A stretch of 64,000 nucleotides of DNA from Pelagibius sp. Alg239-R121 (GTDB taxonomy: Bacteria; Pseudomonadota; Alphaproteobacteria; Kiloniellales; Kiloniellaceae). The stretch is taken from the NCBI RefSeq assembly GCF_947331435.1, contig NZ_CAMZOF010000011.1:124001-188000 (forward strand), in the 5' to 3' direction. Every line of letters starts with the position of its first letter. The stretch's first letter is position 1. A model generated the notes under the pieces. That model ran no database searches. It was not told where the DNA came from and worked only from the letters and a program-made list of their open reading frames with translations. Position numbers and translations under genes: made by a program. Shown here one piece after another: positions 35,862-45,076 of the stretch.

Positions 35862-36308
35862 ATGCTGAAAACCATCCCTTCGATCATTTCCGCAGACCTG
35901 CTGTGGGTGCTGCGCGCCATGGGGCACGGCGATGTCCTGACACTGGCAGACCGGAACTTCCCCGCCGCCACGGTCGCGAAGGAAACCACCACTGGCCGGC
36001 TGGTCCAGTTGAACGGCGTCGATGACACCGAAGCCGCCAAAGCGATCCTGCAGCTCTATCCGCTGGACAGCTTCATCGACACGCCGGTGTATCGCATGGA
36101 GGTAGTCGATAAACCGGACGAGCTGCTGGAGGTTCATCAGGACATCCAGGCCGCCTGCGATGCCGCCGAAGGACGGGAGATCCAGATGGGGTCGATTGAG
36201 CGCTTCGCTTTTTACGAGGCTGCCAAGAAGAGCTTTGCCGTGGTGCAGACCACCGAAGACCGGCCCTATGGCTGTTTCCTGCTCACCAAGGGCGTGGTTT
36301 TCGATTGA
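35862..36308 (+). CDS. RbsD/FucU-family sugar mutarotase
   Basis: A 148-residue protein with the family start LKTIPSIISADLLWVLRAMGHGD, whose His is the general acid/base, plus NGVDDTEAAKAILQLYPLD and the C-terminal YGCFLLTKGV. It interconverts anomers of a reducing sugar such as ribose or fucose after import. Its presence argues that the imported solute is, or is turned into, a cyclic reducing sugar. It is the last gene of the operon, 22 bp after the kinase. Confidence 0.87.
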   Translation: MLKTIPSIISADLLWVLRAMGHGDVLTLADRNFPAATVAKETTTGRLVQLNGVDDTEAAKAILQLYPLDSFIDTPVYRMEVVDKPDELLEVHQDIQAACDAAEGREIQMGSIERFAFYEAAKKSFAVVQTTEDRPYGCFLLTKGVVFD

Positions 36309-36317
36309 TGAGCAGGT

Positions 36318-36340
36318 GAGCGGAAACGGCAGAACCGCTC
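36318..36340. terminator. Putative bidirectional terminator between rbsD-like and lysE-like genes
   Basis: GAGCGG (36318-36323) and CCGCTC (36335-36340) pair over an 11-nt loop in the 31-bp gap between two convergent genes. The stem is short and no clear T-run flanks it. Confidence 0.35.
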
Positions 36341-36978
36341 TACACTCGTCGGACAGCGGCAGTCAGAAGTCCGGCACCGATCATAAATCCGCCGCCGAAA
36401 CGGTTGGCCAGCTTTAACGTACGGGGTTTGCGGAAACCGGCCCGCATCGCACCCGCCGCCAGAGCCCAGATGGCGGAGGAAACGGTTGCGAGAACCAGAA
36501 AGGTCGCGCCGAGGATCACGAATTGGGGCAGTACCGGCTGCGCGGGCGCGACAAACTGCGGCAAGAAGGCGATGAAGAATACAATGCTCTTGGGGTTGAG
36601 GGCGGTCACGACATAGGCCGACCAGAACATGGATCGCCTGTCTTTGACGCCCAGTTCAGTCTCCGGCAACGCATCGCCTGGCTGCTCGAGTCTCGGTTCC
36701 GCACGCCAGAGCTTGATCCCGAGCCAGATCAAATAAGCGGCGCCGACATACTTCAGGATCGCAAAGAGGGTTGCCGAGGCAGCCAATACAGCACCGGCAC
36801 CAGCCAGCGAAATGGTCATAGCCGTGAAGTCACCCAGTGCCACCCCCGGTACGGTCGCCCAGGCCGTGCGTTTGCCGTGCCCCAACGCGTAGCTGAACAC
36901 CAGCATGACGGTTGGTCCCGGCACGACCAACAAGACGATACTGGTCAGGGAAAAGGCGAACCAAAGCTCCAGCGGCAT
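36340..36978 (-). CDS. LysE/RhtB-family exporter
   Basis: The ATG at 36976-36978 (GGAG about nine bases upstream) gives 212 residues; longer readings add a polar tail not found in the family. The start MPLELWFAFSLTSIVLLVVPGPTVM contains the PGP motif typical of RhtB proteins, followed by about six helices and FWSAYVVTALNPKSIVFFIAFLPQF. It would export amino acids or their analogues across the inner membrane. It is convergent with the sugar operon and divergent from the Zn-ADH gene. Confidence 0.88.
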   Translation of the reverse strand: MPLELWFAFSLTSIVLLVVPGPTVMLVFSYALGHGKRTAWATVPGVALGDFTAMTISLAGAGAVLAASATLFAILKYVGAAYLIWLGIKLWRAEPRLEQPGDALPETELGVKDRRSMFWSAYVVTALNPKSIVFFIAFLPQFVAPAQPVLPQFVILGATFLVLATVSSAIWALAAGAMRAGFRKPRTLKLANRFGGGFMIGAGLLTAAVRRV

Positions 36979-37180
36979 CTCCAAAACTCCTCCAATCCGA
37001 ATTGATCCGACTAAAGACAGCTTTCCGAACAAACGGCAAGCCCGAACACCGGCACCGCCATCAAGGATAGAAAGCCACAAATAATTATTGGGCTCAGCCC
37101 GCATTTCATTCGTTTGATTTTCGAATCCGCTTCGCGGACACTTTGCCTCCAGTCATTCCGTCGATCAGGAGATCATCAGC

Positions 37181-38260
37181 GTGAAAGCCGCCGTTTGCCG
37201 GACGTTCGGAGAACCGCTCGTCATCGAAGACATCGAAATCGCCGCTCCGCAGGCCGGTGAAATCAAGGTTAAACTCGCCGCCTGTGCCATTTGTCACAGC
37301 GATATCTTCTATGCCGAGGGCGCCTGGGGCGGCGATCTGCCCGCAGTCTATGGCCACGAAGCCTCAGGGGTTGTGGAAGCCGTCGGCAGTGGCGTGAGCA
37401 CGGTTGCGCCCGGCGACCACGTGGTGGTGACCTTGATCCGCTCCTGCGGCCATTGCCACTACTGCTCTCAAGGTGCGCTGGTCGCCTGCGAAACGAGCTT
37501 TCCACTGGACGAAGACTCGCCCTTGAAGACGGCGCACGGCGAAGACCTGGTCCATGGGATGCGAACCGGTGCCTTTGCCGAACATGTCGTGGTCGATGCT
37601 TCGCAGGTCGTTCCGATTCCCAAGGACGTTCCGCTCGAATCCGCATCGCTGCTGGCCTGTGGTGTCATCACCGGATTGGGTGCCGTGGTGAACACAGCCA
37701 AGGTCCGACCCGGCGCGAACGTCGTGGTTATCGGCACCGGCGGCGTCGGCCTGAACGCAGTGCAGGGCGCCGCGCTCTGTGGGGCAACGGAGATCATCGC
37801 CGTCGATCTCGCCGACGACAAACTCGAAGCCGCCATCAAGTTCGGCGCAACCTCCACAATCAACCCGACCCGGGAAGACGTCGCGGAAGCCGTACGGGCC
37901 CGGACCGGCGGGCGCGGTGCCGACTATGTGTTCGTAACGGTGGGCGCCAAGGCGGCATTTGATCAGTCCTACGGGCTCATCTGCCCGACCGGGACGGTGG
38001 TTCTGGTCGGCATGCCGGCGACCGGGGTCATGTCGGAGATCGATCCGGGCAGCATTGCAGCCTATGGCCAGAACATTATGGGCTCCAAAATGGGTTCGGC
38101 CCAGATCCAGGTCGATATCCCCAATCTGGTCACGCTCTATAAACAGGGCCGGCTGAAACTCGATGAACTGATTACCGGCCGTTATGCGTTGGATGAGATC
38201 AACGAAGCCATCGACTCCGTCAAGCGCGGCGAAGCCCTTCGCAACGTGATCCTCTTTTAG
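37181..38260 (+). CDS. Zinc-dependent alcohol dehydrogenase (class III-like MDR)
   Basis: A 359-residue MDR enzyme. Catalytic zinc ligands are Cys in CAICHSD and His-Glu in YGHEASGVV; structural zinc cysteines are in SCGHCHYCSQGALVAC. Rossmann motif VIGTGGVGLNAVQ is near 185. It oxidises an alcohol with NAD. It begins a rightward set ADH-enolase superfamily-beta-hydroxyacid DH-ALDH, which looks like stepwise oxidation and dehydration of a polyol or sugar acid. The substrate is unknown. Confidence 0.87.
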   Translation: MKAAVCRTFGEPLVIEDIEIAAPQAGEIKVKLAACAICHSDIFYAEGAWGGDLPAVYGHEASGVVEAVGSGVSTVAPGDHVVVTLIRSCGHCHYCSQGALVACETSFPLDEDSPLKTAHGEDLVHGMRTGAFAEHVVVDASQVVPIPKDVPLESASLLACGVITGLGAVVNTAKVRPGANVVVIGTGGVGLNAVQGAALCGATEIIAVDLADDKLEAAIKFGATSTINPTREDVAEAVRARTGGRGADYVFVTVGAKAAFDQSYGLICPTGTVVLVGMPATGVMSEIDPGSIAAYGQNIMGSKMGSAQIQVDIPNLVTLYKQGRLKLDELITGRYALDEINEAIDSVKRGEALRNVILF

Positions 38261-38290
38261 CGAAAAATCGGCCTGAAAGGCGAAGCGCTC

Positions 38291-39475
38291 ATGAAAATCA
38301 CCGACGTCAGAACTTTTGTGGTCGGCAACCCGCCGCCGCATTTCGGCGGCAAATATTTCATCTTTCTGAAACTGACGACCGACAGCGGCATTACCGGCGT
38401 CGGTGAGGTCTACACTGCGACCTTCGGTCCCCACGTGGTCGCGAAGATGATCGAGGACGTCTGTGAACGCCATGTGATCGGCACCGACCCCTTCAAGATC
38501 GAGAAGCTGTGGCGCAACGTCTATGGCGCCGGCTACACCCTGCGGCCCGACGTTTCGGCCATGGGCGTGCTCAGCGGCATCGAGATGGCCTGCTGGGACA
38601 TTGTCGGCAAGGAACTGAATAAACCAGTCTACGAGCTTCTGGGCGGCCAGGTGCACGAACGGCTGCGTTCCTACACCTATCTCTATCCCGGAGAAGGCGA
38701 GACCGCGGACTTCTATCACGACGCGGACCGCTCAGCCGAACGTGCCGCCGAATATGTCGCTCAGGGTTTTACCGCCGTCAAGTTCGACCCGGCCGGCGCC
38801 TACACGGTCTACGACGGTCATCAGCCGAGCCTGGAAGACATCGCCCGCTCGGTCGAGTTCGTGAAAAAAATCCGCGAAGCCGTCGGCACCAAGGCCGATA
38901 TGCTGTTTGGGACGCACGGCCAGTTCACCACTTCGGGCGCCATCCGCCTGGCCCGGCAGCTAGAGCCGTACGACCCGCTATGGTTCGAAGAGCCGACCCC
39001 GCCGGAGAACCCCGCCGAAATGGCCCGGGTCGCGCGCCAGACGTCGATCCCCATCGCCACCGGTGAGCGCCTGACCACCAAATACGAATTCGCCCGCGTG
39101 CTGGAACACCAGGCCGCCTCGATTCTGCAGATGGCGCTCGGACGGGTCGGCGGCATCCTGGAAGCCAAGAAGATCGCAGGCATGGCCGAAACCTATTACG
39201 CCCAGATTGCGCCGCACCTTTACTGCGGCCCCATCGAAGGCGCAGCCAACATTCAGATCAGCGCCTGCACCCCCAACTTCCTGATCCTGGAGAGCATCCA
39301 GACCTGGGGCGGCTTTCACACTGAGATCCTGAAAAAACCGATCCAATGGGAGGACGGCTACGTCATTCCCCCCAGCGATCCCGGTCTCGGCGTCGAGTTG
39401 AATGAAGACGTCGCCCTGGCCCATCCCTACGAGGGCAAGGCCCTGCACCTGGAAATGTCGGAAACACCTGCCTGA
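38291..39475 (+). CDS. Mandelate racemase/muconate lactonizing enzyme superfamily protein (sugar-acid dehydratase-like)
   Basis: A 394-residue enolase-superfamily protein: capping domain (1-120), then a (beta/alpha)7-beta barrel. By alignment with E. coli galactonate dehydratase at a constant offset of 24 residues, His209 (THGQF), Glu233 (WFEEP), Glu259 (TGERL) and His309 (APHLYCGP) match catalytic and metal positions. The first metal-ligand Asp, however, aligns with Gly207 (FGTHG), which is unusual. Likely acts on an aldonate-like acid. Between the ADH and beta-hydroxyacid dehydrogenase genes, spaced 30 and 45 bp. Confidence 0.82.
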   Translation: MKITDVRTFVVGNPPPHFGGKYFIFLKLTTDSGITGVGEVYTATFGPHVVAKMIEDVCERHVIGTDPFKIEKLWRNVYGAGYTLRPDVSAMGVLSGIEMACWDIVGKELNKPVYELLGGQVHERLRSYTYLYPGEGETADFYHDADRSAERAAEYVAQGFTAVKFDPAGAYTVYDGHQPSLEDIARSVEFVKKIREAVGTKADMLFGTHGQFTTSGAIRLARQLEPYDPLWFEEPTPPENPAEMARVARQTSIPIATGERLTTKYEFARVLEHQAASILQMALGRVGGILEAKKIAGMAETYYAQIAPHLYCGPIEGAANIQISACTPNFLILESIQTWGGFHTEILKKPIQWEDGYVIPPSDPGLGVELNEDVALAHPYEGKALHLEMSETPA

Positions 39476-39520
39476 ATTTAGCGTACAGCGCCCGCAGGTT
39501 CTTTTTATAGGAGATACGAA

Positions 39521-40495
39521 ATGAAAATCGGATTTATCGGTCTCGGCAACGTCGGGGGGAAACTCGCAGGAAGTGTGCTGCGCAATGGCTTCGACCTTAC
39601 CGTCCGCGATCTGGATCGCGCCGCCGCACAGCCCTTTCTCGACCAAGGTGCCCATTGGGCGGAGAGTCCCAAGGCCATGGCCGAATCTGTCGACATGGTC
39701 ATCACCTGCCTGCCGTCTCCCGCCATCTGTTCGGCAGTCATGGAAGCTGAAGACGGCATCCTGGCAGGTTTGTCCGAAGGCAAGATCTGGGCGGAGATGT
39801 CCACCACGGACGAGAGCGAAGTACGCCGCATTGCCGAGCTGGTGAAAGCCAAGGGTGCGGAGCCGATCGACTGTCCGGTTTCGGGAGGCTGCCACCGTGC
39901 GGCGACCGGCAACATCGCGATCTTCGCAGGCTGTGCACGCCCGACCTTCGAGCGGGCTCTGCCGATCCTCACGGTCCTGGGCCGCCGTGTGCTGCACACC
40001 GGCGACATCGGATCGGCCTCCACTCTCAAGGTCATGACGAACTACCTGGCGACCGCCAATCTGGTCACACTTGCCGAAGCTCTGGTGACCTCCAAGGCGG
40101 CCGGCATGGACCTCAACACCACCTACGAGGCAATCCGGATATCATCGGGCAACTCCTTCGTCCACGAAACCGAGAGTCAGGTAATTCTGAACGGTTCGCG
40201 CGACATCAATTTCACCATGGATCTCGTGGTCAAGGACATCTCCCTGTTTCAGGAAATCGCCGAACGCGCCGGCGTGCCGCTCGAAGTCTCGCCGGTTCTG
40301 ATCGACATCTTCAAGGATGGCGAAAAACGCTATGGCTCTCGCGAGCTGTCGCCCAACATCGTCCGTCGCCTTGAAGACGCCACCGGGCTCGACATCCGTG
40401 CGCCGGGCTTCCCGCCGGAGATGACCGACGACGAGCCTGAGGAACGCGGCTACGAAGTCCAGGTCAAGGGACGCACGGTCGCCGCCGCAGAGTAA
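39521..40495 (+). CDS. Beta-hydroxyacid dehydrogenase (3-hydroxyisobutyrate/tartronate semialdehyde reductase family)
   Basis: A 324-residue protein. Rossmann motif GFIGLGNVGGKLA (4-16), substrate loop CPVSGGCHRAATG (118-130) and catalytic Lys170 in STLKVMTNYL define the family. It interconverts a beta-hydroxyacid and its semialdehyde with NAD(P). A C-terminal extension after about residue 290 is acidic and longer than usual. GGAG eleven bases before the ATG gives a clear start. It probably acts downstream of the enolase-superfamily protein. Confidence 0.87.
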   Translation: MKIGFIGLGNVGGKLAGSVLRNGFDLTVRDLDRAAAQPFLDQGAHWAESPKAMAESVDMVITCLPSPAICSAVMEAEDGILAGLSEGKIWAEMSTTDESEVRRIAELVKAKGAEPIDCPVSGGCHRAATGNIAIFAGCARPTFERALPILTVLGRRVLHTGDIGSASTLKVMTNYLATANLVTLAEALVTSKAAGMDLNTTYEAIRISSGNSFVHETESQVILNGSRDINFTMDLVVKDISLFQEIAERAGVPLEVSPVLIDIFKDGEKRYGSRELSPNIVRRLEDATGLDIRAPGFPPEMTDDEPEERGYEVQVKGRTVAAAE

Positions 40496-40575
40496 CAGTC
40501 GCGAAGTAGCAGACTTGGATTAACCGACTGCGCCGCCGCAGTATCGGTCTCTGTCGACATAACGAAGGTGAAGAA

Positions 40576-42105
40576 GTGATATCACACACGGCCCTGGCTA
40601 TGGCTCTGCCATCACCTCTGACTCACGAGGATTGGAAACAGCGGGCGGCGGGCATCAAGCACAAGGCCCGGCTGTTCATCGATGGCGACAGCGTGAATGC
40701 CGCGGACGGCCGTTGTTTCGAGTCCATCAATCCCGCAAACAACGTTCCTGTCTGCAGCATTGCCCGCGGCGGCGCGGCAGATGTCGATCTGGCCGTCGGC
40801 GCGGCGAAGCGGGCCTTTCGCTCGGGCATCTGGTCGCGCATTGCACCCCGCGAGCGACTGGAAACGCTCTATCGTTTTGCCGACCTGATCGAACGCGAGG
40901 CCACCGAGCTGAGCCTTCTGGACTCGGTCGAGATGGGGAAACCCGTCTCTGACATGATGACGATCGATATCCCGGAGATCGTGAAGACTCTGCGCTACTT
41001 CGCCGAGGCCATCGATAAGGTCGAGGGCACAACCACCGCGACGGAATCCGATGTCCTGCACTACACGCTTCGCCAGCCACTGGGTGTCGTTGGCGCCATA
41101 TCGCCCTGGAACTACCCGCTGCTTATGGCAATGTGGAAAGTGGCACCGGCCCTCGCCGCCGGAAACACCGCGGTTCTAAAACCCTCCGAAGCCGCCTCGC
41201 TCTCCTGCCTGCGGGCAGCAGAACTCTTCGTCGAGGCGGGCGGGCCGCCGGGTGTCTTCAATGTCGTCAGCGGCTACGGAACCGAGGCGGGCGAAGCGCT
41301 TGCCCTGCATATGGATGTCTCCAAGATCAGCTTCACCGGTTCCACGGCGGTCGGGCGCAAAATGCTTGCCTATGCCGGTCAGTCAAACCTCAAAAAAGTC
41401 GGTCTGGAATGCGGCGGCAAAAGCCCGCAGATCTTCTGCAGGGACCTGGCCGACCTGGACCGCGCCGTCACCTCCGCCATCGACGGCATTTTTGCCAACA
41501 TGGGTGAGGTCTGCAATGCGGGCTCGCGCCTGCTGGTCGAACGGCCGATCTACGCGGACTTTCTGGCGCGTTTTGCCGAACTCGCTGAGGGTGCCTATCA
41601 ACCCGGCGATCCCTTGGACCCTGCCACGACGCTCGGTCCCCTCGTCGATCGAAATGCGCAAGTACGTGTCCAGGCCGCCATCGAGGCCGCCGGACAGGCC
41701 GGCGCGCGCGCGATCTACCGCGGCACCGTTCCGGATCACCTCGCAGATGGCGCCTATATCGCACCGACCGCCTTTGCCGATGTGCGCAACGACATGAGCC
41801 TGGCACGCGACGAGATCTTCGGCCCGGTCGCAGCCATCATCCCTTTCGACGATCCTGATGAGGCGCTAGCCATTGCCAATGACAGCGTTTACGGCCTGGC
41901 CGCCGGTCTCTGGACTCAGGACCTCTCTCTCGCCCATCGCCTGGTGAAGGAAATCGAAGCGGGTGTTGTCTGGGTCAACAGCTTCAACGACGGCGACATG
42001 ACCCAGCCTTTCGGCGGCTGGAAGCAATCGGGCAACTCCCGTGACAAATGCTTCGAGAGCCTGCTGGAGTACACCCAGATTAAGTCGGCCTGGTTCCGGA
42101 TTTAG
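40576..42105 (+). CDS. NAD-dependent aldehyde dehydrogenase (PuuC-like)
   Basis: A 509-residue ALDH from a GTG start with AAGGTG ten bases upstream; an ATG at 40600 is an alternative. Cofactor Lys202 (AVLKPSE), base Glu278 (GLECGGKSP) and nucleophile Cys313 (GEVCNAGSR) are all intact, unlike the DoeC-like enzyme at 3647. The sequence is closest in character to gamma-glutamyl-gamma-aminobutyraldehyde and related aminoaldehyde/polyol aldehyde dehydrogenases. Last gene of the ADH-MR-HIBDH-ALDH set. Confidence 0.87.
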   Translation: MISHTALAMALPSPLTHEDWKQRAAGIKHKARLFIDGDSVNAADGRCFESINPANNVPVCSIARGGAADVDLAVGAAKRAFRSGIWSRIAPRERLETLYRFADLIEREATELSLLDSVEMGKPVSDMMTIDIPEIVKTLRYFAEAIDKVEGTTTATESDVLHYTLRQPLGVVGAISPWNYPLLMAMWKVAPALAAGNTAVLKPSEAASLSCLRAAELFVEAGGPPGVFNVVSGYGTEAGEALALHMDVSKISFTGSTAVGRKMLAYAGQSNLKKVGLECGGKSPQIFCRDLADLDRAVTSAIDGIFANMGEVCNAGSRLLVERPIYADFLARFAELAEGAYQPGDPLDPATTLGPLVDRNAQVRVQAAIEAAGQAGARAIYRGTVPDHLADGAYIAPTAFADVRNDMSLARDEIFGPVAAIIPFDDPDEALAIANDSVYGLAAGLWTQDLSLAHRLVKEIEAGVVWVNSFNDGDMTQPFGGWKQSGNSRDKCFESLLEYTQIKSAWFRI

Positions 42106-42219
42106 GTTTGCAGGACTTGAATTGGCCGAAATTGGGCTGGCCGGAAGGAGGACTTTCGGATCTTCGAAACGGTCGATAGGATCAACTTCGCGCTGAAACA
42201 GCAGAGTGCATGGTGATCA

Positions 42220-42750
42220 ATGCTTACACCCTTCGAAGTTCAGCTCGAACCGCATGATCTACACTGGTCACGTCGCGCGCTTGACGAGACGGCCAAGCTG
42301 AAAGCGGCAATCGGCGAAAACCTGCTGAGGGTTCATCACGTCGGCTCGACTTCGATTCCCGGGATCATGGCAAAACCGATCATCGACCTCCTGCCCATTG
42401 TTGCAGATTTGGAGTTACTGGATGGGAACAAGGAAAAGCTATCCCTGCTCGGATATGAATGGAAGGGTGAACTCGGGCTGCCCGGGCGCCGCTATTGTTT
42501 CAAGAATGACCCGGTGAGCGGCAAACGTCTGCTTCAACTGCACTGCTATCAAATCGGCTCCCCGGAAATCACCAGACATCTGGCCTTTCGCGACTACCTG
42601 ATCGAAAACCCCGAAATCGCACAGGCTTACGAAGCTGAAAAGCTGCGCTGCCAGACCCTTCATCGTAACGACCATCACGCCTATGGCACTTGCAAGAGCA
42701 ACTGGATCGACAGCGTTGAAGCGGATGCGCTGTCGCACTACGCAAGGTGA
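42220..42750 (+). CDS. GrpB/UPF0157 family protein
   Basis: A 176-residue protein with the UPF0157 core HHVGSTSIPGIMAKPIIDLLPIV, which resembles a minimal nucleotidyltransferase fold (GS and DxD-like residues). The order of conserved pieces (WKGELGLPGRRYCFKND, QLHCYQIGSPEITRHLAFRDYL) matches the family. No activity is established for GrpB proteins. It stands alone, with no shared direction signals to its neighbours apart from strand. Confidence 0.85.
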   Translation: MLTPFEVQLEPHDLHWSRRALDETAKLKAAIGENLLRVHHVGSTSIPGIMAKPIIDLLPIVADLELLDGNKEKLSLLGYEWKGELGLPGRRYCFKNDPVSGKRLLQLHCYQIGSPEITRHLAFRDYLIENPEIAQAYEAEKLRCQTLHRNDHHAYGTCKSNWIDSVEADALSHYAR

Positions 42751-42975
42751 CTCCTGTCATGACGCTAAAGGGTTGACGAAACCGGGTTTCTGCTCAGCCG
42801 TGCGCCGCATTTGAGGCATCATAGCAACCTCTTTGCGTTTTTGCCGAAACCGGCGCCGACTTGTGCGCAGTTATCGGCGAAAGAACCGTGCAGGGTTGCG
42901 GTTTTTGCGCTGGAATGACCCTTGGCTACACAAAGTTCTTAAATTCCGAAATTACAAATTTTCTGGAATTCGGTA

Positions 42976-43932
42976 ATGCTGTCCCTGGACCAAATCCAGT
43001 TCTTCGAAGACAACGGTTATCTCGTTGCAGACGGCCTGCTCGACCAGCAAGGCTGTATCCGTCCGGTCGTGGAGGAATACGAGGCACTGCTTGACCGGCT
43101 CTGCAGGGACTGGCACCGCAGTGGCGCGCTTTGCGCCCTCGACAGTGCATCCAGTTTTCAGGACAAGATCGTCGCGAGCTACGAAGCTGGCTGCGATTAC
43201 TTCCAGCCGATGGATATTTCCCTGCCGACAGGACCGTTCGACGAAGACACGCCAATGCATTGCGGACCGGCAATTTTCAATCTGATGACGTCACCGGATA
43301 TGCTGGACGCCGTCGAAGCCCTGATCGGTCCCGAAATCACCAGCAATCCAATCCAGCATGTGCGTATCAAGCCGCCGCAGAAACTGTTGAACAACGACGA
43401 AATCCGCGCGCATATCACCTCAACTGATTGGCACCAGGATCGAGCGGTCGCCCGCCCAGAAGCAGACCGGACGCAGATGGTTACCGCATGGTGCGCCATC
43501 ACTGAAGCCGACGAAGAGAACGGTTGCCTGCGGGTCGTGGCCGGCAGCCACCGCAAGGAGATGCAGGTTCACTGCCCAAGCCCCCAGGTGGGCATACCTG
43601 CGAGACTGATCGATCAAGACAGGGTTGTTTCACTTCCGGTTCAGAGCGGCGGCGTCATTTTCTTTCATCCCTTGACCATTCATGGCTCTCTTCCGAACCG
43701 CAGCAAGCGGTTGCGTTGGAGTTTCGATCTGCGTTTCAATCGCACCGGCGAGCCGACCGGACGCCCGCAGTTCCCGGATTTTGTAGCCCGTAGCCGGATC
43801 GCGCCGGGTCAAACCCTGCGGGACCCGGCTCAGTGGGCCGCAATGTGGCGGGATGCCCACGCGCGATTGGCCGGTGCCAGCAAGCCGGAAATGTACCATC
43901 GCTGGACCGGCGACCATCCCTACTGTGCCTGA
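42976..43932 (+). CDS. Phytanoyl-CoA dioxygenase (PhyH) family oxygenase, second copy in the window
   Basis: A 318-residue Fe(II)/2-oxoglutarate oxygenase. His-x-Asp is in DWHQDRAVARPE, the distal His in FHPLTIHGSLPN and the 2-oxoglutarate Arg in LRWSFDLRF. It is longer than and clearly different from the copy at 19736. The C-terminal GQTLRDPAQWAAMWRDAHARL region is common in PhyH relatives that act on amino-acid-like or halogenated metabolites. An EamA transporter gene follows. Substrate unknown; no adjacent pathway genes point to one. Confidence 0.82.
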   Translation: MLSLDQIQFFEDNGYLVADGLLDQQGCIRPVVEEYEALLDRLCRDWHRSGALCALDSASSFQDKIVASYEAGCDYFQPMDISLPTGPFDEDTPMHCGPAIFNLMTSPDMLDAVEALIGPEITSNPIQHVRIKPPQKLLNNDEIRAHITSTDWHQDRAVARPEADRTQMVTAWCAITEADEENGCLRVVAGSHRKEMQVHCPSPQVGIPARLIDQDRVVSLPVQSGGVIFFHPLTIHGSLPNRSKRLRWSFDLRFNRTGEPTGRPQFPDFVARSRIAPGQTLRDPAQWAAMWRDAHARLAGASKPEMYHRWTGDHPYCA

Positions 43933-44091
43933 ACACCCCTATTGCACCTGAATCGGAAAGCGATTGCTCAAGGGCATTTCACTGAATCACCGTACGTGCT
44001 AAGGAGCCGAAGAGTCTTTTCCAATCAATTGGAATCGGCTCTGAAAGCTTCCCGTTCAGCGCGGCGTGACTGCCGTCCATTCAGATCGATC

Positions 44092-44985
44092 ATGCCGAGA
44101 CAAATATCTATCTCTCCGCGCGTCCAGGGGCTGCTGCTGATGGCGCTCGCCGCGGCTCTGATTGCCGTCACATCGCTGCTGGCCAAGGCGCTCGGCAAGG
44201 GTCTTGGCGGGTCCGAGCTGCATCCGGTTCAGGTCTCGGCCGGGCGCTTCTGCTTCGCTTTCCTGACCCTGATGCCTTTTCTCCTTTGGTGCCGGCCGGG
44301 CTTTCACGGCGCGCCCTGGCCCACACATATCGGAAGGTCGTTTTTCGGCTGGATCGGTGTCAGCTTCCTCTTTGCCGCGGCCGCGCAAATGCCGCTGGCC
44401 GACGCCAACGCCATCAGCTTCCTCAGCCCGATGGTCACCATGGCACTGTCCATCCCGTTCCTGGGAGAGAAGGTGGGCCCAAAACGCTGGGGCGCAGCGG
44501 CACTGGCGCTGTTCGGTGCGCTGGTATTGACCCGGCCGGGTACGGAAGCCTTTCAGCCGGCCGCAATCCTCGCCCTGCTTTCGGCTTTCTTTATGGGTGT
44601 CGAAGTTATCTTCATCAAAAAACTGAGCAACGGTGAGCCACCCTTGCGCATACTGGCCATCAACAACGGCATCGGCGCCGGTATCTCAATCCTCGTCGCG
44701 GCTTTTTTCTGGCGAGAGCCAAGCCTGCTCCAATGGCAGCTGCTGATCGCCCTCGGCATAACCATGGTCACTGCGCAGTTTTGTTTTATCCAATCGATGA
44801 AACGCGCCGATGCCAGCTTTGTGGTGCCGTTACTCTATGCAACTCCGGTGTTCGCAGCGGCCTATGATTTTGCTTTGTTCGGTCAGCCGCTTTCAGCGCT
44901 AAGTGCCGCAGGTATCGCCTTGATTATCACCGGCGCCCTGATCCTGGTTCGGCGGGAACGTGCGGCAAAGCTGCGCGCGAAGTGA
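44092..44985 (+). CDS. DMT superfamily transporter, EamA type
   Basis: The ATG at 44092 gives 297 residues, the usual size; a TTG-initiated reading from 43942 would add a polar 50-residue tail. Ten predicted helices in two EamA repeats are seen, with FLSPMVTMALSIPFLGEKVGPKRW closing the first and FVVPLLYATPVFAAAYDFALFGQ in the second. It probably exports a metabolite. No strong ribosome site is visible, so the start is not certain. Confidence 0.85.
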   Translation: MPRQISISPRVQGLLLMALAAALIAVTSLLAKALGKGLGGSELHPVQVSAGRFCFAFLTLMPFLLWCRPGFHGAPWPTHIGRSFFGWIGVSFLFAAAAQMPLADANAISFLSPMVTMALSIPFLGEKVGPKRWGAAALALFGALVLTRPGTEAFQPAAILALLSAFFMGVEVIFIKKLSNGEPPLRILAINNGIGAGISILVAAFFWREPSLLQWQLLIALGITMVTAQFCFIQSMKRADASFVVPLLYATPVFAAAYDFALFGQPLSALSAAGIALIITGALILVRRERAAKLRAK

Positions 44986-45076
44986 GTTCCGCTCTCGGAC
45001 CACTAGGTGAGAAGGTAATTCACAGGCTTTGACGGAACCACAGAGTGGCACCGACAAAACCCGATCCGCTCCAGCC

